Below, in pieces: positions 33,056 to 45,809 of a DNA stretch of 64,000 nucleotides. The DNA comes from Panulirus ornatus (lineage: Eukaryota; Arthropoda; Malacostraca; Decapoda; Palinuridae). Made by a program: the position numbers and the translations under genes. Within the stretch, counting starts at the first letter, position 1, and every line of letters begins with the position of its first letter. The stretch spans positions 21,648,278 to 21,712,277 of the forward strand of contig NC_092289.1 in the NCBI RefSeq assembly GCF_036320965.1, read 5' to 3'. The notes beneath the pieces were generated by a model that was given only the letters and a program-made list of their open reading frames with translations, had not been told where the DNA came from and ran no database searches.

Positions 33056-34922
33056 CTTTGAAATTTATGTTCGAGCGAACGTTCCTGATATGAGCAATAT
33101 AATGGAAAGTTTTACGATTGGATCCCACGCTTACTTGTGCCTTATCCCATCAGTTGTGAATGTCAAGACTGAAATCCCGCTTACACTAACTCAACTCACA
33201 CCATGCACTTATCATCAGCCTAAATCATCGCACTTATATATCAAGTATTCACCAAAGGACGGCGAGCGATGTTTAGACAAGATTGCACAATTTGTCCCCA
33301 GAGCCGACACTAGTCTGGATGAGCCAATCGAGTCAACCCGGCAGCCAAGACAGCCGCGCGCCGTTCTGGATCCGGCACCAGAAGGCCTCCTCCTCCTCCT
33401 CCTCCTCCTCCTTCCAGGATTGTGGAGGTTAGCGACAACGGTGCCCGCGGGTTTTCTCCACTCCCGTCCGACAAGTATATATATATATGTCTTTTTCGAA
33501 AATCATTTTGGCTCATCTCGGACACTCGGGAAATGATCAATATCACATGCAACACGCTACCTTCATCACCCAATGTTCCGGCTGCGACTGTTACGTTAAG
33601 TTACACTCACCATAACAACCCAACTAGTCAAATAGAGACAGACGGATGAAAAGGAAGAAAGAGAGATAAAGAGAAGAGAAAATGGGGTGAACGAGCACAT
33701 GGTAGAAGGATGGGAAGGGATAAATACAGGCAGGAACAGGAGGGACAGAAGTGGGAGACAAATGCCGACACAGGTGATGAAGAAAAGGTAAGGGGTAAAG
33801 AGGGTGACTTAACCAGGTCAACACACCAACTGATACCATGCACGGGACACTGTTGACAGACTGAAAGTCCACACTGCGACTGACTGTCAGGAGAATGTCA
33901 TCATCTCTTCATTAAAAACTGGAACATCCGATGCGGAAGCCGCCGGTACCTTCACCCACTGCAACCTACTTGAAAAAAAAAGTTATTATACCGTGCCAGC
34001 TGCTATACTAGCCCAGCAATGTCGCTGATTTAATGTCATCCACATAATCTATCAAATGTCCCTCGGCACAAAAAATCCTTAAAGAGCAGGACCAAACTGG
34101 ATTCACGCCCCTTACTCTACACCCCTCGCCCAAATGCTGACGACTGCGCAGCACATAATTGGTTTCTTCTCAGATCCAAGGCATCTCCTCCTTCCTTCTA
34201 TACCTGACGCTCAGCTCTGCTGCTCCTCTAACGTCCTGTCCCCCTCCACCTACTCCTCTTGCTGGTCCTCCTCATTTTCCAAACCTCACAATTCTCCTCC
34301 TCCTCTTCTTCCATCTTACTCCTCCTCTGTACTTCCTGAGCACGTCCCTCCTCTCCTTGCGGCAGATCTGCCTAACTAGTTAACCTCCTCGTCACGTGCT
34401 CTCCCTCCTTTTCCACCAGGGTGGTGACGAATGGCTCAGCCTTGGGCCACAGGTCGGTACTGTTATTTCTCCCGCAGTGTGCCACGAACCCTTCCCTTCC
34501 TGAATCACTGTCAGAATTTTGGCTACATAATCTACATCCCTGTCCTCCCAACACTGTTCCCTTCCTCCTTTTCCACCTGTTCCTCCTGGTTCCCATTCTC
34601 CCGACCCCTCCCTTTCCTTCCTTCTGGTCCATATGCCTCTCTCCCCTCGTCTCCTGCTCTTCCACCTGCTCCTCCTCGTCCAACCTCTTTTAATACTCCG
34701 CCTCCTATCTCCTGGGGGTGAGAACACGTCCACTTACTCCCGCCAACCACCCGAGCAGCAGGGTGGAGGAGGCCATCCACCCCCACCCCCTCACTTCATC
34801 ACCCCCAGCAGCTGGGTGGGAGGAAAGGCCGCCGCCCCTGCCTGGAGCCGCCCTCCCACTTGGCCACTTTCACTTTCTCCGCCGTCCTTAAACCCTATTG
34901 TCTATTTTTACTGACTGAGAAA

Positions 34923-34924
<2 letters not shown>

Positions 34925-34974
<50 letters not shown>
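34925..34974. repeat. (GT)25 microsatellite
   Basis: A pure GT run. Confidence 0.97.
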
Positions 34975-34976
<2 letters not shown>

Positions 34977-37564
34977 CTGCCAATTTTTCTAAATACCTAT
35001 TCGTACAATACGGGAGGGATATGTAACACCCGTGGGGGACCCAGTATTTCTAAATTTCTCTCTCACACAACGTTTTACGGTTTTAGTATGCTGCCGGCAT
35101 TCATACCTACGTTGCCGTGTATTCCATTCATCCAGATTATTTACGAGTATTCTACATTCTTTTACTCAGAGTTCCTGCTGAAATGTGTGGACGTAAAACA
35201 ATCGTGAGCCATTCATTATATGACCATAGTCTGGAGCGGCAGTGTCTCCCCCGCGGCACAGACTTTCATGCGTGACGGAGGAACAAAACGCCAAGGTGAG
35301 CTCGTGCACATACCGCCCCCTGTGTGTCAACCTTGCCGGACAGGCCAGGCCAGGCGGGCCCGGGAGCCGCGAGGCTGCTTCGCTTGATATGTTTCCTCCA
35401 GGGCTGAGGTCAGCAGACTTACCCCCAGGAGGAGGAGGAGGAGGAGGTGGTCAGTAGTCTATCCCCAGGGGAAGGGGAGTACCTCCCTCCCTCCTTCCCA
35501 GCTCCTACGTGGAAGCTTCCTCTTCCTTCAAATACCCCTACATTGGGAGAGCAAGAGTGTACTGGTCCGGATAAAGTTTACCTGACCTTGTGCCCAAGGT
35601 AAGAGGGAGGAAAAGCTTTCCTGACCCGACCTCCTGTGACCTCGTACCCTCATAGGGAGGCAGAGTTCTCCACCTCCCGCCATAGTAATCCCGGGTAGAT
35701 GAAATCCCCCCCTTCCCCCATAACGACTTGGTGCCCTGGTCGTGCGAGCCTCGGGGTCACCAGCATCACGACCCTACCACAACCCGAGATCCACTGACAA
35801 CACATCGCAGGTTACCATCTATGTCGTGGGAGGGGCTTGGGGACGGCGGTCGGCGGGGGAAAACAGAGCTACACTATCCTACTCCCGACCGTCGAAAATG
35901 CTATACGTTAACCCGCCTGCCACCTCCCCGGCCCGGCCAGGCATGTCACCCTAAGCCTAGGCCTCATCTCCTATACCTATCCTGTTGGCCTCTTCCTGCC
36001 TTACTACATTCATTTTTCAACTCTCTACTGGTGGCCACTGCTTCCCGGGCTACACCATTTCCATTCTTTACTGAAGGCCACCCAGTTTTCTAAGCTACAT
36101 AGAGCATGAACCAGAAATGAAAGAATAAAGTAAAAGAAATGTAATACAAACGTGTCACATCAGATACAGAACACTGAAGTAAATTACCACCACATACTGT
36201 GGAAACGAAGACATCACTGCATTAGAAGCAATATTCGACAATTACTTTAATGATATTATTAGTGACTGAGCCAATACCAAACTGACAATATCTACATTCG
36301 GCATTTTCTTTTTCACAAACAAGACGCTAAAATACTTCCTCTATGCAGTTAATGGCGATTGACGTATTCAAACGCTTTTTCCATTCACCCTTACTCATGC
36401 AATTTTCATATACATTCTTTTCATACGACATGGTGCTCCTGCATAACTATTTTCCTGCCGGATGAGATGATTGGGGAAGCAGTGGGTTGGGATGAACCCT
36501 CTGCATTACTCTTCTACTCTTCAACCTTTGGGTGAGGAGGAGCCTTCACCTTTACGACCCTGTCTCCATCAATACAAATCACAAATTAATGATGCTGTTA
36601 TGGTCCTCCAACATTAAAAATAAAAGAATCAAAAGCCATTAATCAGCGTCTTCTATTACCAAGCCTTCCCTTGTATTCCTTAACTGGTTACGCTGCATCC
36701 GCTTCAAAACCACGCATGAACCACACTAACTCCTCCCTTCACTCCCCCAACACCCTCACCACTATTACACACCTTACACACCCATCAGCAGTACTACCAC
36801 CACACACAATCCAGGAAGGCTCACCTATCCTTCACCCCTACAACAGTCGACGCCTCCCTCAACCCTACGACCTCCCCACACACATCACTCTCTCTCTCCA
36901 CTAAAGAAACGAAACAAAATGTCTTACAATTCTGGGCGTTTTATTCCTACGCCTTGAATGTTTTTAGTCACTGTATATACGTCCGATACGGGCGTTCGAT
37001 AAATCAATTCAGTACCTCTCCTTCATTATCTATATATAAAAAAATGAGACTTGGAAAGTAGCATCGACATTATTTGAGCAGTAAAATAAAACGCAAATTC
37101 CCTCTATGCTGTCTGAACACCGAAAGGCGACCAGGGTGATGGACCAGACTCGACCTTCTACTGACGCAAGAGCGTGGTGGTTTAAGCAACCATGATCGCC
37201 GTACGTGTCGCTCCTCAACACCAGCCTATTACCTTCCTCCACACGCACTCATTGTCCATTCCCTCACGGTCGCGCCATGATAAGGGGCAGGTTAGAATGT
37301 CTAGAGCGTTTCTTCACAAGACAGGCGAAAATGCTACTAAAATAACCTTGACAGACGTGGACGCAGGTTCAAAATAATGCTACCCACGTATCTCGTGCAC
37401 GCCGCAGAGGGCGACACGGGAAAAGTTACTATCATGAACAATCTACCTAATATTTACAACTGTCCCTACACAGGAGGGCAGGAGCAACAAGCCCAAGAGC
37501 TTCACCCAACACTGTCTGGAGTTCACCAGCAGAAGTCCTCGGAGGTCTACCGTGCTCTACTTAC

Positions 37565-37656
37565 GTAAAGACGACGTCGCCAACGAAGTCGGATGGAGGT
37601 TCCCACATGAGTCGCACCTTCTTCTTCGGGGAGGAACCACGGTGGGTAACGGCGTT
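37565..37656 (-). CDS. FRRS1: Exon A: C-terminal half of the Reeler domain
   Basis: This 92-bp exon starts in phase 0 after a CCAACAG acceptor and ends with two bases of a codon before GTAAGT. It encodes NAVTHRG, a Lys-rich stretch, then LMWEPPSDFVGDVVF. That is the typical second half of a Reeler domain: Asn/Thr-His turn, Trp-x-Pro-Pro strand, Gly-x-Val-x-Phe strand. The two leftover bases AC combine with the first base of exon B to give Thr, so the domain continues smoothly. It lies about 8.6 kb upstream of exon B and is the only exon in the CpG-rich half of the window. The preceding exon, which should hold the first Reeler cysteines and the signal peptide, was not found. Confidence 0.85.
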
Positions 37657-38300
37657 CTGTTGGGGGCAAGAGAGACACACAAAATAAGTCCCTGACATAC
37701 TTCAAACTTTCATTACAAGCTAAATAACACACCTTCAAAATAACCCCGACAGTATCTTTAACAGAACTGATAAAATATTATAATTACTAACTTATCGTAC
37801 ACACACTTGGTAAATAAACTATTGCGCGCCGCGATCATTCGCGGAGCGGGAAACTGGGAAATTCATCCAACAAAACTCGTATGAATGAATAGCAACAATT
37901 TGCAGATGAGACGCCATTATTTACTGGGGTGAGTTTTCGCAAAACCTCATTTCTCGAAATCCCTTGTCTGCCTTTTTTGAAGGGGGATAATATGGCCATA
38001 TGGAGTCCTCGGAGGTGAATTTGCCCGCTAACCCTTGTGTATCCCAAACACTGGTGCTCCTCCACTAATCTGGATCGTCCCAGGTCGTGTTCTTGCAGCC
38101 AACACCCAAGACGTCCCGTCCCAGTCCTAGGTCATGTATAAAGTAGGCATCTGCAGAAATTCTTGACAAGTTCATATCCAGTACACAACGAAATAAAGTC
38201 ACTTTTTGTTACAAAGGTATAAAATCGAACTCCACAAAAGAGTTAGTTCTCCACACATGATCGTATCAGCCGGGATTATTATCTAGTTTATAATTAGAGA

Positions 38301-38376
38301 CACGCGATGAAGGAACGTCGTCATATATGCACATACATCACGCGATGAAGCAACGTCGTCATATATGCACATACAT
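38301..38376. repeat. 38-bp tandem duplication
   Basis: CACGCGATGAAGGAACGTCG and its continuation restart at 38339 with one clear base change, so the duplication is recent. Confidence 0.9.
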
Positions 38377-38604
38377 GAGACATCACCCTCGTCGTACAAC
38401 TTCACCCATAACCTTTCCGGCGAACGTATCAAAAACTATATTTAGCCATCACTATCCAACCTGAAGCTCTGACCTGAAAAACTGGACAATATTCCAGTGT
38501 CCTCAAAAGCGAAACTATGAACCTGCAATGCCACTTTCTTTTCGCGATCAATCTTATTGCATGATAATTAAAATAGTAACTGGTTTAACCAGCTAGTCTG
38601 AAAA

Positions 38605-38644
<40 letters not shown>

Positions 38645-38676
38645 TTAATAATTATTATTATCATTATTATTACTGT
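38605..38676. repeat. (AAT)n microsatellite, inverting into (ATT)n
   Basis: AAT repeats are followed by ATT repeats, so the tract is nearly self-complementary. Confidence 0.95.
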
Positions 38677-39007
38677 CATTCTTATTATCAAAGAAAATAT
38701 AAAACCAGGGTCACTGTGGAGTTTAGAGACAAACTCCCTCGCTTCCGCCTCCTCAGGGCCTAACAAAGGAACCTGTCGCCAGCCGTGGCAAGTGACACCG
38801 CCGCCGTCACGAGAAACACGACATTCCTGCAGGTCTCCGACGCCGACACCCACACGTACGAAGCCGCCCTTATGCTCCGGAAGCTAGCGTTTATGATGAT
38901 AATTCATTTCTGTGAATATACGTGCTGCCAGACTCTCTCTGCTCGTGGCTACACCACGAGTGAAACGCACCTTGAGCAAAGCGGTATCCCTCCAGCATCC
39001 AATATTT

Positions 39008-39060
39008 CCCTGCTCCTGCGTAGAGTGCGGCCTCGGAGTTGGAGAAACCCCCACACGGGG
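39008..39060 (+). repeat. Dispersed repeat beginning CCTGCTCCTGCGTAG, copy 2
   Basis: Matches 32188-32270 in its first 45 bp or so. Confidence 0.4.
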
Positions 39061-39595
39061 GCCCAGAGTTGTACAACTGATTAATCAATATACGGTGCGT
39101 AGATTGCAGAAAATGGGATATCTTTTCTGGTGCTCTAGGGAACGTCATGGGCACTTTAAACAAAAGTTCCTCTAGCTAAAACATATCATGAAACCATCGC
39201 GTCGAAACCCGACGATGCTACGAGACCACAGACCTCTCCTATCTTCATTACCCTGTTACTAACAAATGGGTCTGGGCTACGCTGTCTTCGTGTTCTTTAA
39301 AAATCAATTCACTTTTGCCGAATGTGTATTACGATGAGCAGGGATGAATCAGGATCACGAAAAACGAACTTTGTGCTTCTCTACTATGATATTAATACAC
39401 TACGTTCAACTCCCGTTTGTCCTTTTCATTACATAGGGAAGAACTGAGGGTGAAAGTACGAAAAAAGAGAGGCAGAGTAAGACAAAAGAAAAAAAAGCAA
39501 AAAGATAGGAAAATGATGATAAAGGAGAGAAGGATAAGAGAAAGCGGGTATTTCCGTCGTGCTCAAAGGTAGCTTCGTCGTATTAAGGGTATAAA

Positions 39596-39690
39596 AGCTA
39601 AAGAAACTCTGTGGAAGGCGCTACGAATATATGGTGTGGGAGGAAGGATATTAGAGGCAGTGAAGAGTTTCATCAAAAGAGTAAGGCGTA
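39596..39690 (+). mobile_element. Short RTE-like LINE fragment
   Basis: One frame reads LWKALRIYGVGGRILEAVKS, matching the block between motifs A and B of the LINE (LGKVLRIYGVGGKLLEAVKS). It is the only piece of this LINE seen to the right of 21 kb. Confidence 0.8.
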
Positions 39691-40027
39691 ACTAAAGGAG
39701 AAGAAAAAGGATAGTGGGACAAGAGAAAAGGGAGAAAAAAATTAACTAACGATGGGAATGACTTTAATATACAGGAAAAATAAATTACATATTTTCATCA
39801 AAAGGAACAGGAATAACCACACAGCCGTTACTAGGAGTAAATACCAATAATACAGCCTAGGTCCTGAAGCCGATGTGATGCTCTTTGATCCTCGGCAACA
39901 AAGCGACCGCCAAAAGCTAGAATATGATCCTAATTTTGGAATCTCAGAAGAAAACACTCGAAAATTAATATCGCGTCATCTGTACATTTTTATTAACATG
40001 GTGAAAAACTGTACATGTTTTAGGAAC

Positions 40028-40080
40028 CTCTTGAACACGACGGTATGACCTTTGTGTATAATGATCTGGCCTTCCGCTAG
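40028..40080 (+). repeat. Foldback repeat copy 1 (left half only)
   Basis: CTTGAACACGACGGTATGAC followed by GTATAATGATCTGGCCTT matches the left arm and core start of the family. The right arm is not recognisable. Confidence 0.65.
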
Positions 40081-40478
40081 GCTGTCTGAATAACACAAGA
40101 CCATGAAGGAAAAATATCCAAGATGAACGGGTGTATCTACAGAAGGATGAAAGTTCTGGGATTTAGGTTGGCAATGCGATCCAAACACCATCCTCAGTAT
40201 GGCCGACGAAGAGGAATAATCCTTTCCAATATGGTGACCTTTATATAAATCTATCCGTTCATCTCTAAGATAAACCCTTTTTGAAAGGATTTCTGCTTCT
40301 TAAGCCATACTGGTAATTTTTTTCCTGAAAACACATAACTTATTCCCTTGAGGATGTGGACATCCTCCCACGGACAACAACTTAACCCACTAAGCATAAA
40401 AACTTAATATCTTACTCCCATAACATCATCCTGAAAACCCAAACTCAACTAGATACGAATACTTAACCTCTTTCAGCA

Positions 40479-40600
40479 GGATTATCTAATTACCCCCACT
40501 AGAAAATAAACGGATCCCTACAGTATGATAATCTAACCTAACCAGCATGATAACATGACCCCTTCAATATGATAACCTGACTCAGCATGATAGCCTACCT
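40479..40600. repeat. 22-bp degenerate minisatellite
   Basis: CAGYATGATAAYCTRAC variants start at 40521, 40543, 40565 and 40583, with a weaker one at 40479. Confidence 0.7.
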
Positions 40601-41102
40601 TCCAGGGTTCGACAATATAAATTTGTTACACCGTTAAACCTGTTGGACAACATTCCCTGGCGGCTCTTGCCCACCACTCACTTGAGCGAATTCCTTCTAC
40701 ACCCCGCTTTATGACGGGAAAAAAATTTGCTCCCATCTACCAAATATGAACGAGAGGCCAACTCCAGCCTCCCACGGTTCATTGCGTCACTGGATAAAGC
40801 AGGATCATTCTCCCGCCTGAAGGAGGGAAGCTTTCACTACACGTATTTCATACGTTCCTCATGATCGCCACGCCTGAGGTAGTCGACTGACTGCCATCAG
40901 TGTTAGAGGTCTCGACTATTAAAAGGAAACTACAGTTATACCTTAAAAGGAAATCAAAGGCCAGCATTCTCAGACGAAGCTTTATCACTTAGTGCCAGAG
41001 TCTGCTGTTGCCTGAATGTTTATAAATTGTTCGAACATACGTTATCACTTTCATGTGTTCACAACAATAATGATCAATCTTACCTGAGGCAAGAATAAGA
41101 TT

Positions 41103-41265
41103 AGTGCACGACAATGAAGGATGATGGCACGACCATGAAGCAACACGTCTAAACCCCCTTCGGGATGATTAGATCAAGAGCTATCAGATCATCATACCCA
41201 AAGGTCGTACCACTGTGCTCAAGAGCTGTACCGTTATGCTCCAGGATCGTGCCCCTCAAAAATCT
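41103..41265. repeat. Foldback repeat copy 2
   Basis: Left arms GTGCACGACAATGAAGG and GGCACGACCATGAAG; right side ATCATACCCAAAGGTCGTAC then CACTGTGCTCAAGAGC and two more right-arm units. Confidence 0.75.
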
Positions 41266-42450
41266 AATGGTTGCATGGGCGGTACTAGGCTACGATTCAC
41301 TTTTAATTGGCGTTGTCATGTGCAAGATTATGCCTGACGGAGCTGCTACGCCTACTGGTATTTCCGAGTATCTCCCCCTCGCCACACACACCAGGAGAGC
41401 AACCAGAAAATGTCAAACACCATCGATTCAATGTGTTCGGGTAATCCCCTCGTCCTGGGAAATGTCATGGCGAAGGGAGCTCAGAGTGTGCACAGAATGC
41501 TAAAGAGTTTTGACATGGGTAGGGGATATGAGATGTCTAGGAATTAGAGTGACTGCGGGGGAAGAAGCTAGCTCGGTTAACGGAGAGATATATAAGCAAG
41601 GTTAGGGGATCAACTGAGATAACACAACAGAAAGGGAGGGAGTTTGAAGGGAATCCCTGGACAGGAAGAAGGGAGCAAAGTTAAGGTAAGGAGGGAAGAC
41701 GCAATAAGGGAGGAAGATGTAACAGAAGACAGGAAAGAGAGAAGAACCATTCAGAAGGGGAGGGAAAGGTCCTTGTGCGAGAATGATGAAAGTGAAGACA
41801 AATGGAGGAGGAGTGAGAGCACTTCAAAAAAATAACAAATCTTCACACTCGACAAGTGTCCTATTTCTACACTTAACTTCCTGTTCGCCCTCTTCTTCCC
41901 TTCGTCACTAAAAACGAAAAAAAAAAAAAATAATGCAGTAGGGAGAGTGCTGTGTGAAAGAGAGGATGAAAACACAGGAAAGCGTGTGCGGGGTAGAAGG
42001 CGGGGGCCGGGGTCACCACCTGCTCAATACTTCACATTTCACGCTCAGAATTTATACAACAAAACTCCGACACGCTACTCTCGCCTCACAAGGTCTGACC
42101 AACATTGTACTTGGTACCAGTGAAAAGAAATGCACATTTGTAAACCCACCAACATTCGCAACGTACCTATATCCACAAAGAATCTAGAGTCCGTCTACTC
42201 CTTCCATGAACGTCATCAAAGGTTAACATTAGCAGCGACATTCTCGAAAAGAAATTCTCACTACTTGGGCATCTTTTATATATGTCGGAGGCTCATGAAG
42301 GACATTAAACACGCCATTAAAAGCATGCTTAGCACGATTTCGGTGGACACACACAAGGTCCATTTGGGACGCTTGTGATTACGAGGTGAGCTAAATCTGA
42401 GAAACATCGGATTCGACTGAATGATGTATAATGTTTACCTCTCATCAATC

Positions 42451-42660
42451 CTTTGTGCACGACGATGGAGCACGACCATGCGACCTTAGTGCACAACAAT
42501 GCGACCCCTGAGCACGACTGTGCTCGCCCTTTTCACGACGATACCACCCATGAATACGACAATGAACATTAATACGACCCGCGTCGTACTCTCGCGCTCA
42601 TAGGTCGTCCCAACGTGCTAATCATACAGTTGCGCTGAGTCGTACTTCTAAGCTCAAGTG
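42451..42660. repeat. Foldback repeat copy 3, long arms
   Basis: At least five left-arm units of 20-22 bp (variants of GAGCACGACNGTGCGACC) are followed by right-arm units in the opposite sense (GTCGTACTCTCGCGCTCA, GTCGTCCCAACGTGCT, GTCGTACTTCTAAGCTCAAG). The core has almost been lost. Confidence 0.75.
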
Positions 42661-44539
42661 GCTACACTCCTGTAGTACGCTATTACCAAGCCTTCGTGAT
42701 AATGGCCCCACCTCAACACACTGGTCATCTATTCATGCTTGCATCGTAACACCTACTTCTTGGAACACAGCGCGAGCAGAGCCGTGGGCAGTCACGAGCG
42801 CAAACTAGGTGCTTTATGGAGGTCGCGCGGTCGATGGCCGAATATCTTGCCCTGGCCCAGGCAGGGAATGGGGCTACGTCCAGGGCCGCTCATGGCACGC
42901 CCTACTAGCCTGTTACTATCCCCTGAAAACACAAGAAACGCGATTCTCTACCCCCCTCCTAGAATGGCTAAATCAAAACAATAACTGCTACATAAAGTAG
43001 CTATACCCTACGTAAAACCTATGACCACTTAGGTTAGACAACAACAGGTACATAAAATAGTGTCTACATGGTTAGGTTCCACATAGACCTTTGTATTTCA
43101 ACGCTACACGGCCCGTTGCAATTTCAAAACGTGTCAAAACAATTTGCTACAGCGCGTCAGGGCTGTTACACTGTAATTACTGATGGTATCGTAATTAGTG
43201 TCCAGTTTGGCAAATACCCTTTGTTCATGATGTACGTTCCTCACCACTATCCTACTAACGTACATGCAGCAAGCTTCACCATTCAATTACTGCACATTTT
43301 TAACGCCTCTCTTGCAATCGTGTACACGATCATGCCTGGATGGTAGCTGCAGTGCAACTTTACTAAGCGTGGTAAAAGTGCACACACAACTAACGCTGGT
43401 GGTATTGTACACTTTCAACAATCATCCTACAAGACTGCAGATTATCAAGCCTAGGTAATGCTGTACACGTTCAACGCCTATCGTACCAACATTCGCGTCA
43501 CTCAAACCTCGTCCGGACACTTTTTTCAAAGCCTATCGTAGACTATCGTCCTAAGGTACAGGCTACAGTATCTGCACATTTTGGTGGCTATTTTGCTAAT
43601 GTAAATTACCGTGTTAAGCTATGTCTGTACAGACAGCTATCATTCTACTTAACACGCTTTTATGCTAAGCAGTGTCTTCATATTTCAACGAAAACTGCAC
43701 CAATGTAAACCATCGTGTTATGTCATTCTTACGTAATACTAACTAGTGCCTAGTTTACCTGACACATCCCAGCTCTACGAGTACATAAAATGTGGGTACC
43801 ACAAAGGCAAATGCAGGTACCGACCACAATCGCAGCCACGTCTTACACGACAAAGACTAAAAAACTTGCAGACTAAACAGCAAGATGAAAATTATGGAAC
43901 CTGTTCACCTGATATGGCCTATAATTCACACCAACCGCTATGAGAGCGTGGGCCACAGTAACTGTACGTTCGTCTAAAACACAGCACGTACTCTTAAGTC
44001 CGCCTTCACTTCCTTCGTAACGAACTTTGCGTCAGCTAATTAACTGGCTTATCTTGTCAATCTTTCCTTTTTCATCTAGTTGTGTTTTAGTGGCATCATT
44101 ACGACATATTTTCTTAAACACAACAGGTGAAGAGCGTTCCCCCTTCGTGATACTGTTTCTGTTCCCCCTACCACAATCAACCTTCAGGAGGACCATAATT
44201 AGATCCAATTATTTTTTTTTCTTATCTTCTCTTGACAGTCTTAAACATGCATTAACTGCATGAGCTGTCACTATCTGAAAATAGCGTTCTACCCTCCTTT
44301 CATACTTCAGTTCCCCTCCCAAACCTGAACATTCAAAGTCAACCCACATTCGTCTAAAATACAAAACGCTATTCTCTGCATCCGTATCGCAACAAATGAT
44401 GGATGAAAGCACTTCCTGCTAACACTTGTGTTGCTGCACACCGCTGCCAGGCGTTCCTCTGCTACGTACCGTGACCTCACCCTCTCTCAACCTTTACAGG
44501 AAATTACTCTTGTTTTGTTACACAAACACGGCGTCCTTA

Positions 44540-44660
44540 ACCCCTCGAGCGCGGCGGTGCGACCTCTGGGTAATGATGGTCTAAAACCTAACCCTTCAGT
44601 GCTGGGTCAAAGACCAGGCCCTCACTTCCAAGGGTGCTACCGTCGTGCTGTGCTCAAGGG
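44540..44660. repeat. Foldback repeat copy 4
   Basis: Left arm CTCGAGCGCGGCGGTGCGAC, core GGGTAATGATGG to GGGTCAAAGACCAGGCC, right arm AAGGGTGCTACCGTCGTGCT. A tRNA-like segment follows immediately. Confidence 0.8.
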
Positions 44661-44712
44661 ATCGAACCAGATAATGTAGCCATTGGGCCAACTGTTCTAC
44701 CACCAGTCCACC
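44655..44712 (-). other. tRNA-like segment (possible tRNA-derived SINE head)
   Basis: On the minus strand GGTTCGATCCC is a perfect pol III B-box core, preceded at about 30 bp by TGGTGGTAGAACAG, a partial A box. No cloverleaf can be drawn with confidence, so it is more likely a decayed SINE head than a working tRNA gene. Confidence 0.35.
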
Positions 44713-44955
44713 ACGTTACTCCCCCCCATCCCCACCAGTAGCGTCGACTCAACCTCGGCCTCCAGTCCATCCACTGCGATACTAAAGCATCCGCGTCTTC
44801 CTCTCGTCGTCATCTGCAGAAACTAGACCCTTAACATCCAAGACTATATGAGATCCCCCTTCCGTTAATCCCTTTCACTTTCAAAGAATTTATACTTATT
44901 CACTGCTCTTAACACCAGGACCTATCTACAGAACTCCAGGCCATATTCTCTTTTG

Positions 44956-45064
44956 GGCCCGACGGTACGTACTTTGTGTACGATAGCGTGACCTGTCACC
45001 TGGTCCTTTAAGCCTCAGCAAAGGCCACGAAGTCATACCTAAGTAGCGTGTGGTCGTGCTATGG
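44956..45064. repeat. Foldback repeat copy 5
   Basis: GCCCGACGGTACGTACTTTG, GCGTGACCTGTCACCTGG, then AAAGGCCACGAAGTCATACC and a right arm GTGTGGTCGTGCTATGG. Confidence 0.75.
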
Positions 45065-45706
45065 AAAATGTTATCTTTAGATAACGTTACTCATGACATT
45101 TACAGCATGACAAGAGAAATCAGATTACACAGAACTAGTAATGAATATTCTAAATACGCTCTACCTCGACGCTAAATACAACCCAAACAACAGGACTCCT
45201 CAATACACACTACAAGAGATTCTCAGAATGAACAAACCCTAAACTTCTGCCTTGTTTACAGAGGTGAGTCTTGGTTGTGTCCTGCTGGTCATCAACCTTC
45301 AACCCAACACTATGGCGTCTCCCACCCTTCCTCAGCCCAGTACGTTCTTGTATTGTTCCTTACTCCCCTCCACCCTTCCTGGCCCGCTAGCAGGTGTCAT
45401 CTGCCCCCTCTACCGCTGTGACGCACGCTCCGTGATGTTCGGGCAGCCCAACGTAGCACTAACGTCACCTGCACATCGCCTTTACGAACCATCGCTGGTC
45501 ATCTTAGCCTATACAATTCGCCTAAACCATGGAATATCATGTTACGACTTCCTTAACTTCAAATGCTTTGAGTGTAACAGAACGACCTATGAGTGTAACG
45601 GCGCAGCCTCTGCCCTCAGCCTTCACGGTTGTCCTCAAGGACTGTATCGTCGCGCCTTATGTGTTGACTGTGGTTGGGTTTCCCCATTTCATCTTCCTGC
45701 CACTCT

Positions 45707-45734
45707 TGTGTGTGTGTGTGTGTGTGTGTGTGTG
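45707..45734. repeat. (TG)14 microsatellite
   Basis: A pure TG run. Confidence 0.95.
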
Positions 45735-45809
45735 ACGTCAGTAATGCTCCAGCATCTTATCATCTCTGCATCACTCTCCACTTCTTGCCTAGTAATACCT
45801 GTCACCTCC

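Larger units (their letters stand above)
28918..37564. other. Large intron between exons A and B
   Basis: About 8.6 kb. CpG rises from about 29.09 kb onward. The stretch holds several microsatellites (listed), C-runs at 30519-30529 and 30806-30815, a GC-rich block at about 34.1-36.0 kb with many CCT/GGA repeats, and two regulatory-looking clusters (listed). Open frames in the GC-rich block are compositional and show no domain. Confidence 0.5.
7506..37656 (-). other. FRRS1: FRRS1-like ferric-chelate reductase gene, ten exons (5' end missing)
   Basis: Ten minus-strand exons (A to J, right to left) join with matching splice phases into 1950 coding bases, about 649 residues plus stop, once one surplus base in exon G is discounted. 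Domain order is partial Reeler, Thr-rich/acidic linker, DOMON, cytochrome b561 and a short cytoplasmic tail, which is the FRRS1/SDR2 architecture. Members of this family are transmembrane ascorbate-dependent oxidoreductases that reduce ferric iron at a membrane. Counting from exon A, the four expected b561 haem histidines fall at residues 446, 487, 522 and 558. Donors are GTAAGT, GTTAGT, GTGAGT or GTAAGA, and every acceptor ends in AG after a pyrimidine- or T-rich tract. The signal peptide and first half of the Reeler domain are not visible and may lie between 37657 and 64000 or beyond the window. The function is inferred from the family, not measured. Confidence 0.9.

Noticed and set aside
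32838..33536. Open frames of Ser-Leu or Arg-Glu repeats, also at 48057-48269
   Set aside because: They are translations of (TC)n or (GA)n tracts.
34134..34914. Several overlapping Pro/Ser-rich open frames on both strands
   Set aside because: GC-rich CCT/GGA repeat composition keeps all frames open; no domain or splice support.
38785..39084. 99-codon plus-strand frame that looks protein-like at first
   Set aside because: It runs into the dispersed CCTGCTCCTGCG block and shows no domain; considered chance.
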